From NCBI GenBank assembly GCA_018266795.1, contig JAFDZV010000010.1:102287-166286 (forward strand): a stretch of DNA of 64,000 bases. Direction: 5' to 3'. A program made the position numbers and the translations under genes. Of this stretch, positions 60,699-64,000 are shown one piece after another (the first letter of the stretch is position 1; every line of letters starts with the position of its first letter). Below the pieces are notes generated by a model. The model saw only the letters and a list, made by a program, of their open reading frames with translations, ran no database searches and had not been told where the DNA came from. This DNA is from Bacteroidota bacterium. GTDB lineage: Bacteria; Bacteroidota; Ignavibacteria; OLB7.

Positions 60699-63521
60699 AT
60701 GTCGAGTATTACGAGCTCAACATCCTGCTGGAGACGTCGGCACGGATCGAGATTCCGTCTTCTGGTCCTGACGTTGTTCGGGCTTGGCCTTTGCGCCATG
60801 TCCGTATCCGCCCAGTTTGTCCTCTCGCCGATACGGCGCTTTCAGCACACGTACGGAAACCCGGGATCGCTGGAACGCTCCGAACGCGCGCCGTCCGACA
60901 ACTTTGCCAGGGTCTGTCATCCGCTGGACCGGCTCAAGGACGGCGGCTATATCATGGTAGGAAGCCAAGGAGATTACGTAGGCTCCCAGATCATTACGGT
61001 TCGGACCACTATCACCGGAAGTCAGGTTGGTCCGGTGAAACAATGGGACTGCGCGGCAGACGGCGGAAGGGTAGGTACGGATGTCCATGCCACAACGGAC
61101 GGCGGCTTCGTGATTCTGGGTAGTTGTCACGCATATCTTTCGGATGGAAGCGATTTCCATGGCGACATCGCCGTCATCAAGGCCGACGGCGCAGGAAACC
61201 TGGTCTGGAAGAATCGATATTTCTACCACGACTTCTCCAATACGTGCCGCGCGCAGGCATACTCGATCACCCAGACGAAGGATAACGGCTACATGGTTGC
61301 GGGTTATGTGGAGTGTCCACCGGGCGATGCCACGGGATACGGAGACGTTCTCCTGATGAAGCTCAACGCCGACGGCACGGTGGCGTGGCACACGGAGTAC
61401 AGCGACTTCCATAACAATTTCGTCGCCAATTCCGTGGAGCAGACCAGTGACGGCGGATACATCGTCGCCGGCAAGCTTTTCAAGCCGGGTGAAGGCCTGG
61501 ACGCTTTCATCATGAAGGTCAGCAAGGACGGAACGCCCCAGTGGTTCAAGGAGTTCGGCCGGACGACCACCGACGACATCTTCTATTCAGTGACTGTGAC
61601 AGCAGACGGCGGCTATATCGCCTCGGGGAGGATGGGCGATGATATCTACATCGTGAAGCTGCTCTCCACCGGCGCATTCGATTGGGCCAAGACCTATGCC
61701 GGACCGGCCGGAGCATTGGATGTCGGGTATGATATCAAGCACTTCGGCACATTCTATCTGGTAGCCGGCGTGGCGGACAATTCGAAGGCATTCCTCATGC
61801 GCCTGAGAAGCGACGGCAGCGTCGATTTCTCGAAGGCATATGCACCGCCCGGCACAACGAGCGTTGCCCGGTCCGTGGTCGTTACGGACAACGGGTTCGC
61901 CATCAGCGGCGATGTCTCGAGCGGCAACTCCGATTTCTATCTGGTCAAGACGAACGGGAGCGGCAGCAGCAACTGCAACACCGAGGATCTGGCGCTCACC
62001 GTTGCTTCCCAGAGCAACGGGACATCGGTCTCGATGAACTATACTACGCATTCGATCACAACCAGCTCGGAGCCGACATCCTCAACCATCACCATGAGCG
62101 AGGCGCAGCTCTGCTACACGGAGGACAGCCGTTACATCCGTGACGTAGGCATGGGCGATGTGGGCTACACACACGGTTTCCACCTCGGGACAGTAGTTGA
62201 CGGTGGCGGCAGCATCAGCGATCCGATGACGGAGCCGGCAGTGCTCGATGGGCACGCATGGACATCCGATGCGATCTGGCTGCACACGGCTCAGGACAAC
62301 GTCATCTCCGACAGAACGAACGGCCATCTGTACGAACACGAGCAGATCAACGAGAGCCCGGACTTCAATCTCGGCACCAACTACATCTACACACTGGTCA
62401 CGAACCACGGCGCGGTGGCATCCGATCCGGCAACGCTGGAGCTCTACTGGAGCGCCTCCTCAACGGATCTCGAGTGGCCCACGCACTGGAGCAATTACGT
62501 AAGCGCTTCAACCGGAGCGCTCCTTGGCGACCTTGCGGGCACGGCGCAGATTCCGTCCCTTGAGCCGGGCGAATCGTACGTGGCGGAGATTTCCTGGACA
62601 ACACCGGACGTAGAACAGTATGGGGGAACAACCCCAAGCGTCTCGTTCCTTGCACGCTACGTCTCGGAGTCCGATCCGATGACGTTCCAGGAAGGCACCA
62701 ACACGGAGCAGAATGCGATCAATAACAACAACATCGCCTGGAGGAACAACGTGATCGTTTCGGCGGACGACATGACGCCCGCCGAAGGCGCCGGAACTAC
62801 GGCAACGAAGTCCTTCGTGATTCGCAATACGAGCGGAGCCGACGCGCCGGCTGACCTCACGTTGTCGATCCCGACGGAAGAGGCCGACATCAATCCGCTG
62901 TTCGACCAGGCAAACGTCTACGTGACGCTCAGCCCGGATCTGTATCAGCAGTGGCTGACGGCCCAGCAGCCGGGGGTGAATGTTCAGGACAACGGCGACG
63001 GCCGAATCAGGATCACCGGCGACAACGCATCGATCGGCATCACGCTCGCCGCGAATACGGAGGCCACCGTCGGCATCCAGTTCGAGAACATCAATGGGGA
63101 GTTGCCGTTTGTGGAATACTACCACTACGATGTAACGCAGGCAGGAGGCGTTGGCGGGCTCACCTTCGAACTTCGTTTCCCTGCGGTGGAGCCCGGTCTT
63201 CAGAAGGTGGCGGCGCCGGCGGGTACAAACCGGCAGGCGCTTGCCGGCGGCATGCTCGATGCGCGGCCGAATCCTCTCACCTCCTCCACACTCATCAGCT
63301 ACCGCGTGCCGGTTGCCACCAGCGCACAGCTGGCCATCTACGACATCACGGGCAACCTGGTGCGCGTTCTGATTCCGGGCAGGGAGATCCCGGCTGGAAT
63401 GCAGACCATACAGTGGGACGGCACCGATGCAACAGGAGCAACCGTGGGGAGCGGCATCTACATCTACCGACTCGAGACACCGATCGGGACTCTCAGCCGG
63501 CGGCTGACGATCGTCCGGTAA
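60699..63521 (+). CDS. Large secreted protein with DGGY repeats and T9SS sorting domain
   Basis: Protein of 940 aa. Signal peptide from M1 (MSSITSS... FRLLVLTLFGLGLCAMSVSAQ). The first ~400 aa hold propeller-like repeats of about 50-60 aa with KDGGYIMVGSQ, TDGGFVILGSC, KDNGYMVAGYV, SDGGYIVAGKL and ADGGYIASGRM. The middle is beta-rich (CARDB-like stretches on NLGTNYIYTLVTNHGA, NNNIAWRNNV). The C-terminus (RPNPLTSSTLISYRVP, LAIYDITGNLVRVL, GSGIYIYRLET) is a T9SS type A domain. Start ATG at 60699 is preferred because GAGGAA precedes it; ATG at 60687 lies 4 codons upstream. Surface or released protein of unknown role. Confidence 0.9.
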   Translation: MSSITSSTSCWRRRHGSRFRLLVLTLFGLGLCAMSVSAQFVLSPIRRFQHTYGNPGSLERSERAPSDNFARVCHPLDRLKDGGYIMVGSQGDYVGSQIITVRTTITGSQVGPVKQWDCAADGGRVGTDVHATTDGGFVILGSCHAYLSDGSDFHGDIAVIKADGAGNLVWKNRYFYHDFSNTCRAQAYSITQTKDNGYMVAGYVECPPGDATGYGDVLLMKLNADGTVAWHTEYSDFHNNFVANSVEQTSDGGYIVAGKLFKPGEGLDAFIMKVSKDGTPQWFKEFGRTTTDDIFYSVTVTADGGYIASGRMGDDIYIVKLLSTGAFDWAKTYAGPAGALDVGYDIKHFGTFYLVAGVADNSKAFLMRLRSDGSVDFSKAYAPPGTTSVARSVVVTDNGFAISGDVSSGNSDFYLVKTNGSGSSNCNTEDLALTVASQSNGTSVSMNYTTHSITTSSEPTSSTITMSEAQLCYTEDSRYIRDVGMGDVGYTHGFHLGTVVDGGGSISDPMTEPAVLDGHAWTSDAIWLHTAQDNVISDRTNGHLYEHEQINESPDFNLGTNYIYTLVTNHGAVASDPATLELYWSASSTDLEWPTHWSNYVSASTGALLGDLAGTAQIPSLEPGESYVAEISWTTPDVEQYGGTTPSVSFLARYVSESDPMTFQEGTNTEQNAINNNNIAWRNNVIVSADDMTPAEGAGTTATKSFVIRNTSGADAPADLTLSIPTEEADINPLFDQANVYVTLSPDLYQQWLTAQQPGVNVQDNGDGRIRITGDNASIGITLAANTEATVGIQFENINGELPFVEYYHYDVTQAGGVGGLTFELRFPAVEPGLQKVAAPAGTNRQALAGGMLDARPNPLTSSTLISYRVPVATSAQLAIYDITGNLVRVLIPGREIPAGMQTIQWDGTDATGATVGSGIYIYRLETPIGTLSRRLTIVR

Positions 63522-63544
63522 ACGAGACGGTCAGGTTGAACGGT

Positions 63545-63580
63545 ACGGAGGCGCGATTCGTCGCGCCTCCGTTGTTTCTT
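63545..63580 (+). terminator. Strong intrinsic terminator
   Basis: Twelve-bp perfect stem ACGGAGGCGCGA...TCGCGCCTCCGT with a TTCG tetraloop (63545-63572), followed by TGTTTCTT. It ends the T9SS gene 24 nt after its stop. Confidence 0.92.
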
Positions 63581-63749
63581 CGGGCAACCTGCATGCTCCT
63601 TCGCAAGACGGTGACACGAAAAGCGCACGGCATACGGCCCACCGCAGTGTCAGCACCACAGGCCTCCGTGCCTTGCAACACCGGATACCAGAAACTCCCG
63701 GCAGCCACACCGCTACCCAACCCACGTTTACAGACGCCAACAGAAATCG

Positions 63750-63782
63750 TTTGCTCGACCTATGCCCCCCGGTCTATATTTG
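63750..63782 (+). promoter_or_regulatory. Bacteroidota-type promoter of tRNA-Val
   Basis: TTTG at 63750-63753 and TATATTTG at 63775-63782, spaced 21 nt, match the Bacteroidota consensus TTTG-N19-21-TAnnTTTG. Transcription would start about 63788, some 33 nt before the tRNA. Confidence 0.75.
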
Positions 63783-63820
63783 CAATCCCTCTTCATTGAG
63801 CGCGACATTGTCGCAGCATC

Positions 63821-63895
63821 GGGCGCTTAGCTCAGCTGGTTCAGAGCGTCTCGTTTACACCGAGAAGGTCGGGGGTTCGAACCCCTCAGCGCCCA
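63821..63895 (+). tRNA. tRNA-Val (anticodon TAC)
   Basis: Full cloverleaf of 75 nt: acceptor GGGCGCT/AGCGCCC, D arm GCTC...GAGC, anticodon stem TCTCG/CGAGA with loop TTTACAC (anticodon TAC at 63856-63858), and T arm with GGTTCGAAC. The CCA end is not encoded. Confidence 0.95.
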
Positions 63896-63960
63896 CACAC
63901 TGCGGGCCGGAGCCGGGTGCCCGTACCAGCAGCAGGTTATGCCGGTCCGAACGGCATCAT

Positions 63961-64000
63961 GGCGGAGTAGCTCAGTTGGTTAGAGCAATGGAATCATAAT
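63961..64000 (+). tRNA. tRNA-Met (anticodon CAT), cut by window end
   Basis: First 40 nt of an elongator-type tRNA-Met: acceptor GGCGGAG, D arm GCTC/GAGC, and anticodon loop ATCATAA. The rest lies beyond the window. Confidence 0.8.

Overview
This is a gene-dense, GC-rich bacterial segment, probably from the Bacteroidota/Chlorobiota/Kapabacteria side of the FCB group. Three large secreted beta-propeller or repeat proteins end in a type IX secretion (T9SS) sorting domain. The tRNA-Val gene at the right edge is preceded by a textbook Bacteroidota promoter (TTTG, 21 nt, TATATTTG). I could not run a search, so the lineage is an inference.

Left block (1-7067, minus strand): a tightly overlapped operon for a type II, aryl-polyene-like polyketide/fatty-acid system. 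In transcription order it holds an unknown 218-aa protein, a possible small Cys-rich ORF, an UnbV homologue, an UnbU homologue, ACP, ketosynthase (KS), a chain-length-factor-like KS without its Cys, a FabZ-like dehydratase, and a FabG-like reductase cut by the window edge. UnbV and UnbU are otherwise known as companions of the enediyne PKS.

7.8-21.2 kb: a lipoprotein gene broken at a C10 tract, a LigB-type dioxygenase, a T9SS propeller protein, a DUF4157 (HELTH) protein that could be cargo of the injection system, a double-OmpA outer-membrane protein, a WD40-type T9SS protein, a secreted hypothetical, and an NrtABC/SsuABC-type ABC importer.

21.2-37.2 kb (minus strand): the complete enediyne PKS cassette, UnbL (E3), UnbV (E4), UnbU (E5), PKSE (KS-AT-ACP-KR-DH-PPTase, 1978 aa), an unusual lipoprotein, and the E10 thioesterase, followed by an AraC regulator. 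An MMPL/RND transporter lies upstream and is a plausible exporter. I see no tailoring or warhead-maturation genes beyond the core, so the product may be an enediyne, a polyene, or something else.

37.9-59.4 kb (minus strand): an ECF-like sigma factor gene, then a complete extracellular contractile injection system (eCIS, Afp/PVC type). In transcription order: cap protein DUF4255, an unknown 336-aa protein, sheath, two tube proteins, DUF5908, LysM, VgrG-like spike, PAAR, gp25, two baseplate proteins, a 1352-aa fibre-like protein with a long heptad-repeat stalk, tape measure, and AAA+ ATPase. The operon is compact except for a repeat-filled 278-bp gap between spike and PAAR and a hairpin-containing gap between sheath and tube.

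Right edge (60.7-64.0 kb): a 940-aa T9SS protein, a strong terminator, tRNA-Val, and a cut tRNA-Met.

The most notable system-level signals are: (i) the UnbV-UnbU pair occurs twice, each time translationally coupled to a different kind of polyketide machinery (type II ACP/KS versus type I PKSE); (ii) a two-fold symmetric motif GTACAT-N4-GTGTAC followed by a C-run recurs in four intergenic regions flanking the polyketide operons, the transporter and the eCIS, which suggests shared regulation or a dispersed element; (iii) enediyne-type PKS and eCIS are neighbours.
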